From contig NWQR01000002.1 of NCBI GenBank assembly GCA_002798275.1, positions 310,001 to 374,000 of the forward strand: a stretch of DNA of 64,000 nt, in the 5' to 3' direction. Shown here in pieces: positions 26,951 to 37,311 of the stretch. Made by a program: the position numbers and the translations under genes. The notes under the pieces were generated by a model that saw only the letters and a list, made by a program, of their open reading frames with translations, was not told the origin of the DNA and ran no database searches. The first letter of the stretch is position 1. Each line of letters begins with the position of its first letter. This DNA comes from Lysobacteraceae bacterium NML08-0793. GTDB lineage: Bacteria; Pseudomonadota; Gammaproteobacteria; Xanthomonadales; Xanthomonadaceae.

Positions 26951-28228
26951 TTATATCGCGCTGCCGCTGTCTGCTTGTCTTTCCAGCCAACCAAGCGCCT
27001 GCCCGGCAGCATGAAAGCTGCCAAACACCAGCACCCGCCCCGTAGCGCCGGCAAGACTCAGGGCTTTTTCGATGGCGGCGATTACATTGCTTTCCGCCGC
27101 AATCACCGGCAAGTCCTGCGGCAACTTCTCGCGTAGCGCATCCAGGCCGATACCGCGCGCACCGGCTTCGCTGCTGGCTGCCAGCACCCAGCCGTCAATC
27201 TGCGCTTGCAATGCTGCGACCACCGCAGCGGCATCTTTGTCGGCCAGTGGCGCATACACCGCCAAGGTTTTTTCCGGCGCTGCGGCAAGTGCCTCGCTCA
27301 AGGCACGGGCAGCCTGCGGGTTGTGGCCGACATCCACCCATAGCTGCACTTTGCCTCGCGCAAAAACTTGCAGACGTGCCGACAGTTGCGCCGCTTGCAG
27401 GCCGCGGGCAACCGCTGTTTCTTGCAGGTCGAAATCAAGTGCCCGCAGCGCGGCGATGGCGCAAGCGGCATTGCGTAGTTGCACCGGCGCGGCCAGTGAT
27501 GGCAGCGGCAAAGTCATTTCGCAGCCGACCTCGTGATAACGCCATTGCGCCCCGGCCAGCCTTTCGGCAAAAAAATCATTGGCAATCCGCCAGCTCGGTG
27601 CGCCGATGGCATAGGCATGGCGCAGCACGCTGGCCGGCGGGTCGTCATCGCCCAGCACCAACGGCTTGCCCTCTCGGGCGATACCGGCCTTTTCAAAGCC
27701 GATGGCTTCGGTATCGCTGCCCAGCCAGTCCTGATGATCTAGGTCAACGGTGGTGATGATGGCGCAATCGGCATCGACGATATTGACCGCATCCAGCCGT
27801 CCGCCAAGTCCGACTTCCAGCACCGCAAGGTCAAGCCTGGCACGGGCAAACAGCCACAGGGCAGCCAGCGTACCGGCTTCAAAATAGGTCAGCGAGACCT
27901 CGCCGCGCGCCGCTTCCACGGCTTCAAATGCGCTGATGAGTTCGGCATCATCGACTTCACGGCCATCAATGCGCACGCGCTCGTTGTAGCGCTGCAAATG
28001 CGGCGAGGTATAACAGCCCACACGCTTACCCGCAGCCTGCGCGATGGCTTCGATGAATGCCACGGTGGAGCCTTTGCCATTGGTACCGGCCACGCTAATG
28101 ACCTGTGCGGCCGGTTTGCCCAAGGCCATGCGCTGCGCGACTTCGCGCACCCTGTCCAGTCCAAGCTCGATGGTCTTTGGGTGCTGTTTTTCTAGGCGTT
28201 CGAGCCAGTGCTGCAAATCTTCATTCAT
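26951..28228 (-). CDS. folC: Dihydrofolate synthase / folylpolyglutamate synthase
   Basis: FolC adds L-glutamate to dihydropteroate and extends folate polyglutamate chains. The 425-residue Mur-ligase-type enzyme has the P-loop AGTNGKGSTVAF near residues 46-57, YTSPHLQRYNERVRI near 73, LEVGLGGRLDAVN near 125 and a D-x-GHNPQAA motif near 290. Start is ATG 28228 (MNEDLQHWL); an in-frame upstream extension overlaps the preceding gene and lacks similarity. The first eight bases overlap the upstream gene's end, suggesting coupling. Confidence 0.95.
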   Translation of the reverse strand: MNEDLQHWLERLEKQHPKTIELGLDRVREVAQRMALGKPAAQVISVAGTNGKGSTVAFIEAIAQAAGKRVGCYTSPHLQRYNERVRIDGREVDDAELISAFEAVEAARGEVSLTYFEAGTLAALWLFARARLDLAVLEVGLGGRLDAVNIVDADCAIITTVDLDHQDWLGSDTEAIGFEKAGIAREGKPLVLGDDDPPASVLRHAYAIGAPSWRIANDFFAERLAGAQWRYHEVGCEMTLPLPSLAAPVQLRNAACAIAALRALDFDLQETAVARGLQAAQLSARLQVFARGKVQLWVDVGHNPQAARALSEALAAAPEKTLAVYAPLADKDAAAVVAALQAQIDGWVLAASSEAGARGIGLDALREKLPQDLPVIAAESNVIAAIEKALSLAGATGRVLVFGSFHAAGQALGWLERQADSGSAI

Positions 28229-28661
28229 TCGTGGCGGCTTCCGTGTCGTCGTCAGCATCGTCTTCGTCGGCAACGCCCTGCGCCAGACTTTCCAGCACCA
28301 TCTGCCAGATCTCCTCCAGCGGCACGGCAAACACCCCGGCCTTGCCCTGATCGAAGGCCGCGCGCCAAACCCAGTAGCCTTCCATATCCTCGTCGCTGGG
28401 CAACATATGGCCGACCACTTGCAGGTTGGCTGCCTGCATCTGCGCCACGCCAATCGGGAAATGTCCAAGACGCTCGGTTTCGCGCAGGTGTTCCAGTTCT
28501 TCCGGGGTCAATTGCTGCGGATTTTCATCCATCATCAGGATGAACTGCGCCAGCGAATAAATCTCGCCAAGTTTCTCGTGCGTATCGTGCGCCAGCATCC
28601 ATACAAAGCGCCAGAGGCCGTCCTTACCCTGCCAAGCGGCCACATCCCCTTGTTTCAACAT
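28221..28661 (-). CDS. Unrecognised acidic protein upstream of folC
   Basis: I do not recognise this 146-residue product. It starts MLKQGDVAAWQGKDGLWRF, contains a Trp-rich segment (EGYWVWRAAF) and ends in a very acidic tail (QGVADEDDADDD...). GGAG lies correctly before ATG 28661, and the end overlaps folC, so it is surely translated. No signal peptide or membrane helix is seen. Its operon mates (folC, SPOR protein, purF) do not pinpoint a role. Confidence 0.75.
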   Translation of the reverse strand: MLKQGDVAAWQGKDGLWRFVWMLAHDTHEKLGEIYSLAQFILMMDENPQQLTPEELEHLRETERLGHFPIGVAQMQAANLQVVGHMLPSDEDMEGYWVWRAAFDQGKAGVFAVPLEEIWQMVLESLAQGVADEDDADDDTEAATNE

Positions 28662-28731
28662 TGATTTTTCTCCAAAGAAGGCGGCAGGGCGCAAACCCTG
28701 CCGCTTGTGCATGACGGCAATGTGGCCGAGT

Positions 28732-30903
28732 TTACTTGGACTGGCTCGGCACGCCCATTTCCTGCAACAGATTGGGTGCCGGATAAACCTCCTGCATCAC
28801 CCAGCGCATATAACGGCTGTCCACCGAAATGGTGCGGGTCTTGGCGGCATCAAATACCCAGTTGGACACGACCGAATCGAAGGTCATGTCAAACAGCAGC
28901 CCGACCAGTCGCCCCTCGGCATCCAGCACCGGCGAGCCGGAATTGCCGCCAGTCACATCCAGATCGGAAAGGAAATTGACCGGCACGCTGCCAATCGTGG
29001 GGTCATCCAAGCCGCCATAGCGCTTGGCGCGAACCGCATCCAGCAATGCCTTGGGCGAATCAAACGGCGCCTGCCCGGTGTCTTTGGGCAGGATGCCTTC
29101 GAGCGTGGTGAATGGGGTGTATTGCACGCCATCGGCCGGGGCATAGCCCTCGACATTGCCAAAGGTGATGCGCAGGCTGGAGTTGGCATCAGGATAGACA
29201 AACTGCCCGCGACTTGCGCGATAGTCGGCCACCGCCTGCAAGTACAGTGGCCGTGCAAGCAGCGTTTCACCTTCCACCCGGCGGGACTTTTCTTCCTGCT
29301 CAAGTACCGATGGCATCAACGCCACCGCCAGTTTGATCGCCGGATCGGTGCTGGCCTCGAATGCGGCACGGTCGGCCTTCAGCCATTTCAGACGTTCTTC
29401 GGTGTCCCCCAGACGGCTTTGATACAGGCCATCCAGCGCCCGCGCCATGGCTGCCGCATCGTTGCCACCTAGCCAAGCGTCAATGGCAGCCGAACGCTTG
29501 TCGGTCGGCAGTTTTAGATATTCGCCCAGCCAGTATTCGCTGATTTTTCTATCCATCGCCGCCACATAGCGACGCTCCATCTGCCGCAGGCTGCCCTCGA
29601 TACCGGCAAGATCGCGCGCTTGGTAGCCACTTTGTCGCTCGGCCTCGGGCTTTTCGTTTTCAATCGCCAGCCGGTACAGGGTCATTGCCGTGCCAATCAG
29701 GGCATTGCGGCGAATCTGCCCGACCAGCAGATTGCGCTCGCTGTTGGCAGCAGCCTCGGCATTGTGGCCGGTCAAGACGCGATGCGCCTCCAGCGCGGCG
29801 CGCCCGGCCGCCCCTTGGCTGCGCAGCCAGGCCAGCACGGCAGCTTCTTCGGCCTGCTTGTTGGCCAGCGCATCAATCCGCTTGAAGCCTTCCAGCATGC
29901 CCTTCATGTTTTTGTTGCTATTGGCAAGCCCGGCCAGGGTATTGGCGTATTTCACCTGGATGTCGGCATCGCGCGCACCGGCCGCTTCAATCAGCGCAAT
30001 CACCCGGTCAAGATGACGAATCGACAGCGGATATGCGTGGTTCTGGGTATGCTCGAACTCGCCAGCCAGCGCGTAGCGGCTGGTACGACCGGGATAGCCC
30101 GCCACCATCACGAAATCCCCGGCGCGCAGCGGCTTTTCGGTCAGCTTCAGCCAGTGTTTGGGCTGATACGGCACATTCTCCGGGCTGTAGGCTGCCGGCT
30201 TGCCATCCTTGCCCACATAGGCGCGATAGAAGGAAAAATCGCCGGTATGCCGCGGCCACATCCAGTTATCGATGTCGCCGCCGAACTTGCCGATTCCGCC
30301 CGGCGGCGCATAGGCCAGACGCACATCCTTGATTTCGATATTGCGGAACAATCGGTAGCTTGCCCCGCCCATGAAGCTGTACAGATGGCAGCGATAGCCG
30401 GCCTCCGATTCGCACTGGCTCACCAGCCGCGTTTCCAGTGCATCCATCACCCGGCTGCGTTTGGCCGCATCACGCTCGGCCGCCAGCGCTCGACGTACCT
30501 CGTCGGTCACATCGGTAATCGAATCGAGCACGAAAATCCGCGCATTCGGCCCCGCAGACAACTCATCTGCCTGGCTTGCGGCATGAAAGCCATTGGTGAT
30601 GAGATTGTTCTCGGCCGTGGAGTTGAGCTGAATCGCGCCATAGGCACAGTGGTGGTTGGTCGCCACCAAGCCTTCTGGCGAAACAAAACCCGCGGTGCAG
30701 CCGCCCAGCGATACCACGGCCCCCAGCGGGTCGCCGGTGAGATTGGCCAATTGCTGCGGATCGAGCTGCAACCCGGCTTTTTTCAGCGGCTGGGAGATTT
30801 CCGGCAATTGCTGCGGCACCCACATGCCTTCACCGGCGTGGGCGACACCCGAAGCGGCCAATGTGGCAAGTGCGATAGCCAGCGACAGCTTGTTGTTTTT
30901 CAT
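28732..30903 (-). CDS. S46-family dipeptidyl-peptidase (DPP7/DPP11 type), copy A
   Basis: This 723-residue secreted or periplasmic serine peptidase should release N-terminal dipeptides from oligopeptides. A signal peptide (MKNNKLSLAIALATL...AHA) is followed by EGMWVPQQLPEI. The chymotrypsin-like triad is visible: His in TNHHCAYG near residue 83, Asp in GDIDNWMWPRHTGDF near 210-225, and Ser in TGGNSGSPV near 653. Eighteen residues after that Ser, where Porphyromonas DPP7 has Gly and DPP11 has Arg, this copy has Met, so specificity is not predictable by the usual rule. I chose ATG 30903 for the signal peptide. A paralogue lies directly upstream. Confidence 0.92.
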   Translation of the reverse strand: MKNNKLSLAIALATLAASGVAHAGEGMWVPQQLPEISQPLKKAGLQLDPQQLANLTGDPLGAVVSLGGCTAGFVSPEGLVATNHHCAYGAIQLNSTAENNLITNGFHAASQADELSAGPNARIFVLDSITDVTDEVRRALAAERDAAKRSRVMDALETRLVSQCESEAGYRCHLYSFMGGASYRLFRNIEIKDVRLAYAPPGGIGKFGGDIDNWMWPRHTGDFSFYRAYVGKDGKPAAYSPENVPYQPKHWLKLTEKPLRAGDFVMVAGYPGRTSRYALAGEFEHTQNHAYPLSIRHLDRVIALIEAAGARDADIQVKYANTLAGLANSNKNMKGMLEGFKRIDALANKQAEEAAVLAWLRSQGAAGRAALEAHRVLTGHNAEAAANSERNLLVGQIRRNALIGTAMTLYRLAIENEKPEAERQSGYQARDLAGIEGSLRQMERRYVAAMDRKISEYWLGEYLKLPTDKRSAAIDAWLGGNDAAAMARALDGLYQSRLGDTEERLKWLKADRAAFEASTDPAIKLAVALMPSVLEQEEKSRRVEGETLLARPLYLQAVADYRASRGQFVYPDANSSLRITFGNVEGYAPADGVQYTPFTTLEGILPKDTGQAPFDSPKALLDAVRAKRYGGLDDPTIGSVPVNFLSDLDVTGGNSGSPVLDAEGRLVGLLFDMTFDSVVSNWVFDAAKTRTISVDSRYMRWVMQEVYPAPNLLQEMGVPSQSK

Positions 30904-30986
30904 GGCATTTCCTTGAATTGATTCAGTTTTGGTCATTTTGCATGGGGCGGCGAAGTGGCGAATGGATAGCGCAGCGCCGCCGTTTT

Positions 30987-33152
30987 TCAGCGCGCGCGCT
31001 CCAGCTTCATTTCATCCAGCAGCCAATGTGCGGGATACACCTTGTCCATCAGCCAGCGCATATAGCGGGCATCCACATGCACGGCGCGTTTGTAGCGCGC
31101 ATCGAACATCCAGCTGGCGCTGACCGATTCCCAGTTACTGTCGAAATTGATGCCAATCAGCCTGCCTTGGGCATCCATCACTGGCGAGCCGGAATTGCCG
31201 CCGGTGGTATCGAGATTGGTGAGGAAATTCACCGTCTGCATGCCGAGGGCAGCATCGGCGGTATTGCCAAAATCGCCCTTGTGGATGGCCGCCAGCAGTG
31301 CGGGCGGTGCATCAAAGGGTTCCCTGCCGGTGTTCTTTTCGACAATGCCGGCCACCGTGGTGACCGGGTGGTAGCTCACCGCATCACGCGGGTTCAGTGC
31401 CTGCACCCGGCCATAACTCACGCGCAGGGTGGAGTTGGCATCGGGATAAACCGCCCTGCCCTGCGATTTGCGAAAGCCCACCAGCGCGCGCATATAGGCC
31501 GGTCGCAGGCGCAGCAGCTCGCCTTCACGCATCTTGCTTTCTTCTTCCATGCGCAAGATGGCAGGCATCAGCCGGGCAGCGGCAGCGAGCATGGCGTCGG
31601 TGCTGGCTGCAAGGCTTTGCGCATCGGCACGCATCGCGGCAAGACGGGCAGCCTCCTCACCCAGCCCGGTCGCCGCATACAGCTGCGACACCCGGGGTCG
31701 GGCTACGGCCATATCGGCGCCAAATACGGCATCCACTTCTGCCATGCGCTGCGCAGCAGGCAATGCGTAATAGCGCCCCAGCAAATCCAGCACGATGGCT
31801 TGCTCCACGGCGCTGTCATAACGTCGCTGCACTTGCTTGAGGCGGCCTTCAATCAAGGCCAGATCACGGGCTTGATAGCCGCTTTCGCGCTCGGCATCGG
31901 GCTTGGCTTTTTCGGCCGCCAGCCGTTGCAGGGTAATGGCCGAGCTCAGAAGCTGCGTACGGCCAAACAAGGCGCCAAGGATATGGTCGCGCTCACGCGT
32001 GGCCTTGCCTGCATTCAATACCTGCCCCAGGGCATCAATATCGCGGCGCAGCGCGCGGCCATCGGCCTGCCCAGCCAGCCAGGCCAACATCGCCGCCTCG
32101 TCCTCGCCACGCACCCGCACCGCATCGCTGCGGCGCAGCCCTTCCAGCTCGCCCTGAGCGCGCTTCAAGGTGTTTTTGAACGACTGTACTTGCGAGGCGT
32201 ACTTCACTGCGGCTTCGGAGCCTTCCGGGGCGCTGGCGGCCACGTCCTGCAACATGCCCTCAAAAATCTCGATGCGCGCAGGCAATTGCCATTCCACCTG
32301 GCCTGCAAACTCGGCTGCGGTGCGATGCCGGAAAGTGATGCCGGGGTAGCCGGCGAGCATGGCGTAATCGCCCGCCTTCACCGCCGCAGTGCTGACCTGC
32401 AAATGCGCTGGCGGGTTGTAGGGCAGATTGTCGGCGCTGTAAGGCGCGGGCTTGCCATCCTTGCCGACATAGGCGCGCAAAAAGGTGAAATCACCGCTAT
32501 GGCGCGGCCACATGAAGTTGTCGATTTCATCGCCGTAATTGCCGATGGCGCGCGGCGGCGCATACACCAGGCGAATATCCTGAAGCTCCAGCTGCTTCAC
32601 CCGGTAAAAATCGCTGCCGTAGTACATATTGACCACGCTGCAACGATAGCCCGGCTCGGCCTCGCACTCGGCCACCACCTGCTTGCTGGCCGCCGCCACT
32701 GCATCGCGATAGGCACGGCCACGCTTGCCCTGCGCCTGGCCGGTAATGCGCTCGGTGATTTTGTCAAAGCCGACCGTCACCAGCACGCGGAAATCCGGAT
32801 TGGCCGGCAATTCCTCAGCCATGCTTTGCGCATAAAAGCCATCGGTAATGATGTCTTTCTGCCGCGAGCTGTTGTACTGAATCACGCCAAAAGCCACATG
32901 GTGATTGGTCAGAATCAAGCCCTGGCCAGACACAAAGCTGCCGGTGGCGCCCCCGGCCTTGACCACCGCCGCCAGCGGCGGGCGGGTGACATCGGCCATT
33001 TGCGCAGGCTCGCCGGCAAAACCGGCGGCCTTCATCGGCGCGCTGATGTCCGGCAACTGCATCGGCAACCACATGCCTTCATCGGCCAGCAGTGCCGGGC
33101 TTGCCAGTGCCAGGGTGAGTGCCAGAACCAAACCACGTTTGCGCATCTTCAT
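30987..33152 (-). CDS. S46-family dipeptidyl-peptidase (DPP7/DPP11 type), copy B
   Basis: This second S46 peptidase of 721 residues sits 83 bases upstream of copy A in the same orientation. A signal peptide ([18 protein letters not shown]) precedes [13 protein letters not shown]. The His (LTNHHVAFG, near residue 82), Asp ([14 protein letters not shown]) and Ser (TGGNSGSPV, near 652) are intact. The residue 18 positions after the Ser is Ser rather than Gly or Arg. The two copies are clearly related but diverged along their whole length, so the duplication is not recent and the pair may cover different side chains. Confidence 0.92.
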   Translation of the reverse strand: MKMRKRGLVLALTLALASPALLADEGMWLPMQLPDISAPMKAAGFAGEPAQMADVTRPPLAAVVKAGGATGSFVSGQGLILTNHHVAFGVIQYNSSRQKDIITDGFYAQSMAEELPANPDFRVLVTVGFDKITERITGQAQGKRGRAYRDAVAAASKQVVAECEAEPGYRCSVVNMYYGSDFYRVKQLELQDIRLVYAPPRAIGNYGDEIDNFMWPRHSGDFTFLRAYVGKDGKPAPYSADNLPYNPPAHLQVSTAAVKAGDYAMLAGYPGITFRHRTAAEFAGQVEWQLPARIEIFEGMLQDVAASAPEGSEAAVKYASQVQSFKNTLKRAQGELEGLRRSDAVRVRGEDEAAMLAWLAGQADGRALRRDIDALGQVLNAGKATRERDHILGALFGRTQLLSSAITLQRLAAEKAKPDAERESGYQARDLALIEGRLKQVQRRYDSAVEQAIVLDLLGRYYALPAAQRMAEVDAVFGADMAVARPRVSQLYAATGLGEEAARLAAMRADAQSLAASTDAMLAAAARLMPAILRMEEESKMREGELLRLRPAYMRALVGFRKSQGRAVYPDANSTLRVSYGRVQALNPRDAVSYHPVTTVAGIVEKNTGREPFDAPPALLAAIHKGDFGNTADAALGMQTVNFLTNLDTTGGNSGSPVMDAQGRLIGINFDSNWESVSASWMFDARYKRAVHVDARYMRWLMDKVYPAHWLLDEMKLERAR

Positions 33153-33246
33153 TGCCTCTCATCGCGAAACCAGAGGCGACATTAAACACCATGCGGCAAC
33201 ACGCAGACAGGTAAAATGCGCGCCTCCCCGTCCACAGGATTTTGAT

Positions 33247-34281
33247 ATGACGCAGATGATGAAGGCGCTGGTCAAGCGCGAAGCTGGCAAGGGCATCTGG
33301 ATGGAGCAAGTGCCCGTGCCCAGCCCCGGCCCCAACGAAGTGCTCATCAAACTGGAAAAAACCGCCATCTGCGGCACCGACCTGCACATCTACCTATGGG
33401 ACGAATGGAGCCAGCGCACCATCAAACCCGGCCTTGTCATCGGCCATGAATTCGTTGGCCGCATCGTCGAGATTGGCCCGGGCGTCAACGGCTATGAAGT
33501 CGGCCAGCGGGTCAGCGCCGAAGGCCATATCGTCTGCGGCCACTGCCGCAACTGCCGCGCCGGTCGCCAGCACCTGTGCCCGAACACCGTCGGCATCGGC
33601 GTCAACCGCAATGGCGCGTTTGCCGAATACATCGTCATGCCGGCCAGCAATCTTTGGCCGATTCCCGACCAAATCCCGAGCGAACTGGCCGCCTTCTTCG
33701 ACCCCTACGGCAATGCCGCGCACTGCGCGCTGGAGTTCGACGTGGTCGGTGAGGACGTGCTGATTACCGGCGCCGGCCCCATCGGCGTGATTGCCGCCGG
33801 CATCTGCAAATACATCGGCGCACGCAATGTGGTGGTCACCGATGTCAACGACTTCCGCCTGAAACTTGCCGCCGACATGGGCGCGACCCGCGTGGTCAAT
33901 GTCACCAAAACCTCGCTCAAGGACGTGATGGCCGAACTGCACATGGAAGGCTTCGATGTCGGCCTTGAGATGAGCGGCAACCCGCACGCCTTCAACGACA
34001 TGCTCGACTGCATGTACCACGGCGGCAAAATCGCCCTGCTCGGCATCATGCCCAATGGCGCCGGCATCAACTGGGACAAAGTCATTTTCAAGGGCCTGAC
34101 CCTGCAAGGCATCTATGGCCGCAAGATGTACGAAACCTGGTACAAGATGACGCAACTGGTGCAGGACGGCTTTCCGCTCGGCAAAGTGCTGACCCACCAA
34201 CTGCCCATCGACGACTTCCAGAAAGGCTTCGAACTGATGGAATCGGGCAAGTCCGGCAAAGTGGTGTTGAACTGGAATTGA
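33247..34281 (+). CDS. tdh: L-threonine 3-dehydrogenase
   Basis: Tdh oxidises L-threonine to 2-amino-3-ketobutyrate with NAD+. The 344-residue zinc-dependent alcohol-dehydrogenase family member has the catalytic zinc motif [14 protein letters not shown] near residue 41 and GHEFVGRI near 68. The structural zinc cysteines are in [15 protein letters not shown] near 98-112 and the nucleotide-binding glycines in [12 protein letters not shown] near 175. ATG 33247 gives the standard start; the longer open frame upstream runs into the divergent S46 gene. kbl follows by 40 bases, forming the canonical threonine-to-glycine operon. Confidence 0.96.
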   Translation: MTQMMKALVKREAGKGIWMEQVPVPSPGPNEVLIKLEKTAICGTDLHIYLWDEWSQRTIKPGLVIGHEFVGRIVEIGPGVNGYEVGQRVSAEGHIVCGHCRNCRAGRQHLCPNTVGIGVNRNGAFAEYIVMPASNLWPIPDQIPSELAAFFDPYGNAAHCALEFDVVGEDVLITGAGPIGVIAAGICKYIGARNVVVTDVNDFRLKLAADMGATRVVNVTKTSLKDVMAELHMEGFDVGLEMSGNPHAFNDMLDCMYHGGKIALLGIMPNGAGINWDKVIFKGLTLQGIYGRKMYETWYKMTQLVQDGFPLGKVLTHQLPIDDFQKGFELMESGKSGKVVLNWN

Positions 34282-34321
34282 ACTCTGCTCGCTGTGCAAA
34301 CCTACTGAATTTGGAGCCTGT

Positions 34322-35509
34322 ATGTCCCTGACTTCCCGCTATACCGCCACCCTGGACGAAATCCGTGATGCTGGCCTATTCAAGTCCGAGCGCATCATTT
34401 CCAGCCCGCAATCGGCCGAAATCACCCTAGCCGATGGCCGCCGCGTCCTGAACTTCTGCGCCAACAACTATCTGGGTCTGGCTGATCATCCGTCCATCAT
34501 TGAGGCCGCCCACAAGGCGCTTGACAGCCACGGCTTTGGCATGGCCAGTGTGCGCTTCATCTGCGGCACGCAAGACCTGCACAAAGAACTGGAAGAAACC
34601 ATCGCACAGTTCTTCGGCACCGAAGACACCATTCTCTACGCCGCCTGTTTCGATGCCAACGGCGGCTTGTTCGAGCCGCTGCTGGATGAAAACGACGCGA
34701 TTATTTCCGACGCGCTAAACCATGCCTCGATTATCGACGGCGTGCGTCTTTGCAAGGCCAAACGCTATCGCTATGCCAACTGCGACATGGCCGACCTTGA
34801 AAAGCAACTGCAACAGGCCAAGGCCGATGGCGCCCGTACTCTGATGATTACCACCGACGGCGTGTTCTCGATGGACGGCTTCATCGCTCCGCTGGATGAA
34901 ATCACCGCGCTGGCACAAAAATACGGCGCACTGGTGCATATCGACGAATGCCATGCCACCGGCTTTCTTGGTCAGACCGGGCGTGGCAGCGCCGAGGTCA
35001 AGGGCGTGCTGGACAAAATCGACATCTTCACCGGCACCCTCGGCAAGGCAATGGGCGGCGCGCTGGGCGGCTTCACCACCGGCAAGCGCGAAGTCATCGA
35101 GCTGCTGCGCCAGCGCTCCCGACCCTATCTTTTTTCCAACTCGCTGCCGCCGCATGTGGTGGCTGCCGGTACCCGCGCCTTCCAGATGCTGGACGAGGCC
35201 GGCGAACTGCGCGAGCGTCTGGCGGAAAACACCCGCTATTTCCGTGAAGAAATGACAAAGCGCGGCTTCGACATCAAACCCGGCGTGCATCCAATCTGCC
35301 CGGTCATGCTGTACGACGCGCCGCTGGCGCAAAAGTTTGCCGAACGCCTACTGGAAGAAGGCATCTACGCCATCGGCTTTTTCTACCCGGTGGTACCGAA
35401 GGGTCAAGCCCGCATCCGCACCCAGATGAGCGCCGCCCACAGCCGCGCCCATCTTGACCAAGCCATTGATGCCTTCACCCGTATCGGCAAAGAATTGGGC
35501 GTGATTTAA
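34322..35509 (+). CDS. kbl: 2-amino-3-ketobutyrate CoA ligase (glycine C-acetyltransferase)
   Basis: Kbl is a PLP enzyme that splits 2-amino-3-ketobutyrate with CoA into glycine and acetyl-CoA, completing threonine breakdown begun by Tdh. The 395-residue protein has [13 protein letters not shown] near residue 46, [14 protein letters not shown] near 75, [12 protein letters not shown] near 207 and the PLP lysine in [13 protein letters not shown] near 242. GGAG lies before ATG 34322. A strong terminator follows, so tdh-kbl is a two-gene unit. Confidence 0.96.
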   Translation: MSLTSRYTATLDEIRDAGLFKSERIISSPQSAEITLADGRRVLNFCANNYLGLADHPSIIEAAHKALDSHGFGMASVRFICGTQDLHKELEETIAQFFGTEDTILYAACFDANGGLFEPLLDENDAIISDALNHASIIDGVRLCKAKRYRYANCDMADLEKQLQQAKADGARTLMITTDGVFSMDGFIAPLDEITALAQKYGALVHIDECHATGFLGQTGRGSAEVKGVLDKIDIFTGTLGKAMGGALGGFTTGKREVIELLRQRSRPYLFSNSLPPHVVAAGTRAFQMLDEAGELRERLAENTRYFREEMTKRGFDIKPGVHPICPVMLYDAPLAQKFAERLLEEGIYAIGFFYPVVPKGQARIRTQMSAAHSRAHLDQAIDAFTRIGKELGVI

Positions 35510-35528
35510 GCCCCGGCCTCGGGATGAC

Positions 35529-35555
35529 AAACCCCGCCATATCCGGCGGGGTTTT
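35529..35555 (+). terminator. Terminator after tdh-kbl
   Basis: Stem AAACCCCGCC/GGCGGGGTTT with a six-base loop ATATCC, ending in a TTTT run (35552-35555). It lies 20 bases after the kbl stop and before the convergent nadE end; on the minus strand it also has a short T-run, so it may act both ways. Confidence 0.85.
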
Positions 35556-35586
35556 GCTCTGCCACCACCTGCTTGCAGGCGTGGCA

Positions 35587-37251
35587 TCAACGGCGATAAG
35601 CGTGACTGACGGGGTAACGACGTTCAACGCCAAACGCACGAGGGCTAAGTTTGGGGCCGATGGCCGCCTGCTGGCGCTTCCATTCGCCACTACGCACCAG
35701 CCGTGCCACGCGCTCGACCACCTCTTTGGAAAAACCTGCGGCGATGATTTCCTCGCAGGATTGCTCTTGCTCGATCAGCCGCCGCAAAATGCCGTCCAGC
35801 ACATCGTAGGGCGGCAGTGAATCTTGGTCTTTCTGGTTTTCGCGCAGCTCGGCGCTCGGCGGGCGCGCAATCACGCCCGGCGGAATCACCCCGTCACTGC
35901 CGGCCGGCACGCCGCCCACGGTATTGCGCCAACGCGCCAGAGCAAATACTTCGGTTTTGTACAGGTCTTTGATCGGCGCATAGCCGCCGCACATATCGCC
36001 ATAAATGGTGGCATAGCCCACCGCGTATTCGCTCTTGTTGCCGGTAGTGAGCAGCAATCCGCCAAACTTGTTGGCGAGCGCCATCATCAATGCACCGCGC
36101 ACCCGCGATTGCAGGTTTTCCTCGGTAACATCCGGCGCCTTGTCGGCAAATGTTTCCGCCAAGGTTTCCAGATACGCCTGAAAGGGCTTTTCAATCGGCA
36201 GCGCCAGCAGCTTCACCCCCAGCGCGCGACATTGTTCTTCGGCCAAATCATTGGACAGCTCGGCGGTATAGCGCGAGGGCATGCGCACTGCGGTCACGTT
36301 TTCCGCACCCAAGGCTTCGGCTGCCAGTGCCAGCACCACGGCCGAGTCCAGCCCGCCGGACAGCCCAAGCCAAGCGGTTTTGAAGCCGTTTTTGCCGCAG
36401 TAATCGCGGATACCGCGCACGATGCCGCGCCAAGTCAGCGCATCGCGTGATTCATCGCCATCATCCATCCACTGTAGCGGCAAAAAGCGCCGGGCATCGG
36501 GGTCGTAATCCACCACCAGCCATTGGTCGGTGAATGCCGCGGCGGCCGGATGAACCGTGCCATCGCCATCGGCCACTACCGAGCCACCATCAAACAGCAG
36601 CCCATCCTGAGCGCCCACCAAATTGAGATAGACAAGCCCCACGCCCGTGGCACGGGTTCGGGCAGACAGCAACGCATCGCGCTGGGCATGTTTTTCATGC
36701 TCGAAGGGCGATGCACTGGCCACCAGCAGCACTTCGGCACCCGCTTTGACCAAACCAGCGGCGAGTTCAGCCGATGCCAAGTCTTCGCCAATCAGGATGC
36801 CGGTCTTGACGCCATTGATATCGACCACGGCATCACTGCCCTCCAGATCCACGCTGAAATAGCGAAGCTCATCGAATCCCGCCTCATAACGCAATTCGTG
36901 CTTGCGATGGGTATGCCGCACTTTGCCATCGGCCAGCACGCTGGCGGCGTTATAAACCACGCCGCCCAGCGCCTGCGGCCAGCCGACCACCGCGACGATG
37001 CCCTGGCATTGCGCCGCGAGCGCGGTCAGCGCCTGTTCGCAATCACGCAAAAATGCCGGACGCAGCAGTAAACCTTCCGGCGGGCAACCGCTAAGCGCCA
37101 ACTCCGGGAACACCACCACATCAGCGCCGTACTCATCGCGCGCCTCGGCAATCATCCGGGCGATGCGCGCATGATTGCCGTCGATATCACCAACAGGAAA
37201 GTCGAATTGCGCCAGGGCGATGCGCAAATTGCGTGCGGGGACATTGCTCAT
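35587..37251 (-). CDS. nadE: Glutamine-dependent-type NAD+ synthetase with altered glutaminase site
   Basis: NadE amidates deamido-NAD to NAD+. The 554-residue protein has an N-terminal nitrilase-type glutaminase domain and a C-terminal synthetase domain with the pyrophosphatase P-loop LSGGLDSAVV near residue 298 and TGNKSEYAVGY near 415. In the nitrilase triad, Glu (FPELALSG near 47) and Lys (HRKHEL near 115) are present. The position of the catalytic Cys (family ILICED) reads ILIGED: codon GGC at 36787-36789, residue 155. The enzyme may therefore depend on free ammonia. ATG 37251 gives the family N-terminus; a 60-base gap separates it from azlD. Confidence 0.93.
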   Translation of the reverse strand: MSNVPARNLRIALAQFDFPVGDIDGNHARIARMIAEARDEYGADVVVFPELALSGCPPEGLLLRPAFLRDCEQALTALAAQCQGIVAVVGWPQALGGVVYNAASVLADGKVRHTHRKHELRYEAGFDELRYFSVDLEGSDAVVDINGVKTGILIGEDLASAELAAGLVKAGAEVLLVASASPFEHEKHAQRDALLSARTRATGVGLVYLNLVGAQDGLLFDGGSVVADGDGTVHPAAAAFTDQWLVVDYDPDARRFLPLQWMDDGDESRDALTWRGIVRGIRDYCGKNGFKTAWLGLSGGLDSAVVLALAAEALGAENVTAVRMPSRYTAELSNDLAEEQCRALGVKLLALPIEKPFQAYLETLAETFADKAPDVTEENLQSRVRGALMMALANKFGGLLLTTGNKSEYAVGYATIYGDMCGGYAPIKDLYKTEVFALARWRNTVGGVPAGSDGVIPPGVIARPPSAELRENQKDQDSLPPYDVLDGILRRLIEQEQSCEEIIAAGFSKEVVERVARLVRSGEWKRQQAAIGPKLSPRAFGVERRYPVSHAYRR

Positions 37252-37311
37252 TTCCGATACCCGATCAAGCTGCAAGAACGTCCATGATGACAGAACCTGC
37301 CAGGCTTCTGC

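Noticed and set aside
30918-33185. 755-codon open frame antisense to S46 copy B (and a 433-codon one antisense to copy A)
   Set aside because: Products are repetitive Ile/His/Gln-rich mirror translations with no recognisable domain. Both S46 genes have full catalytic triads.
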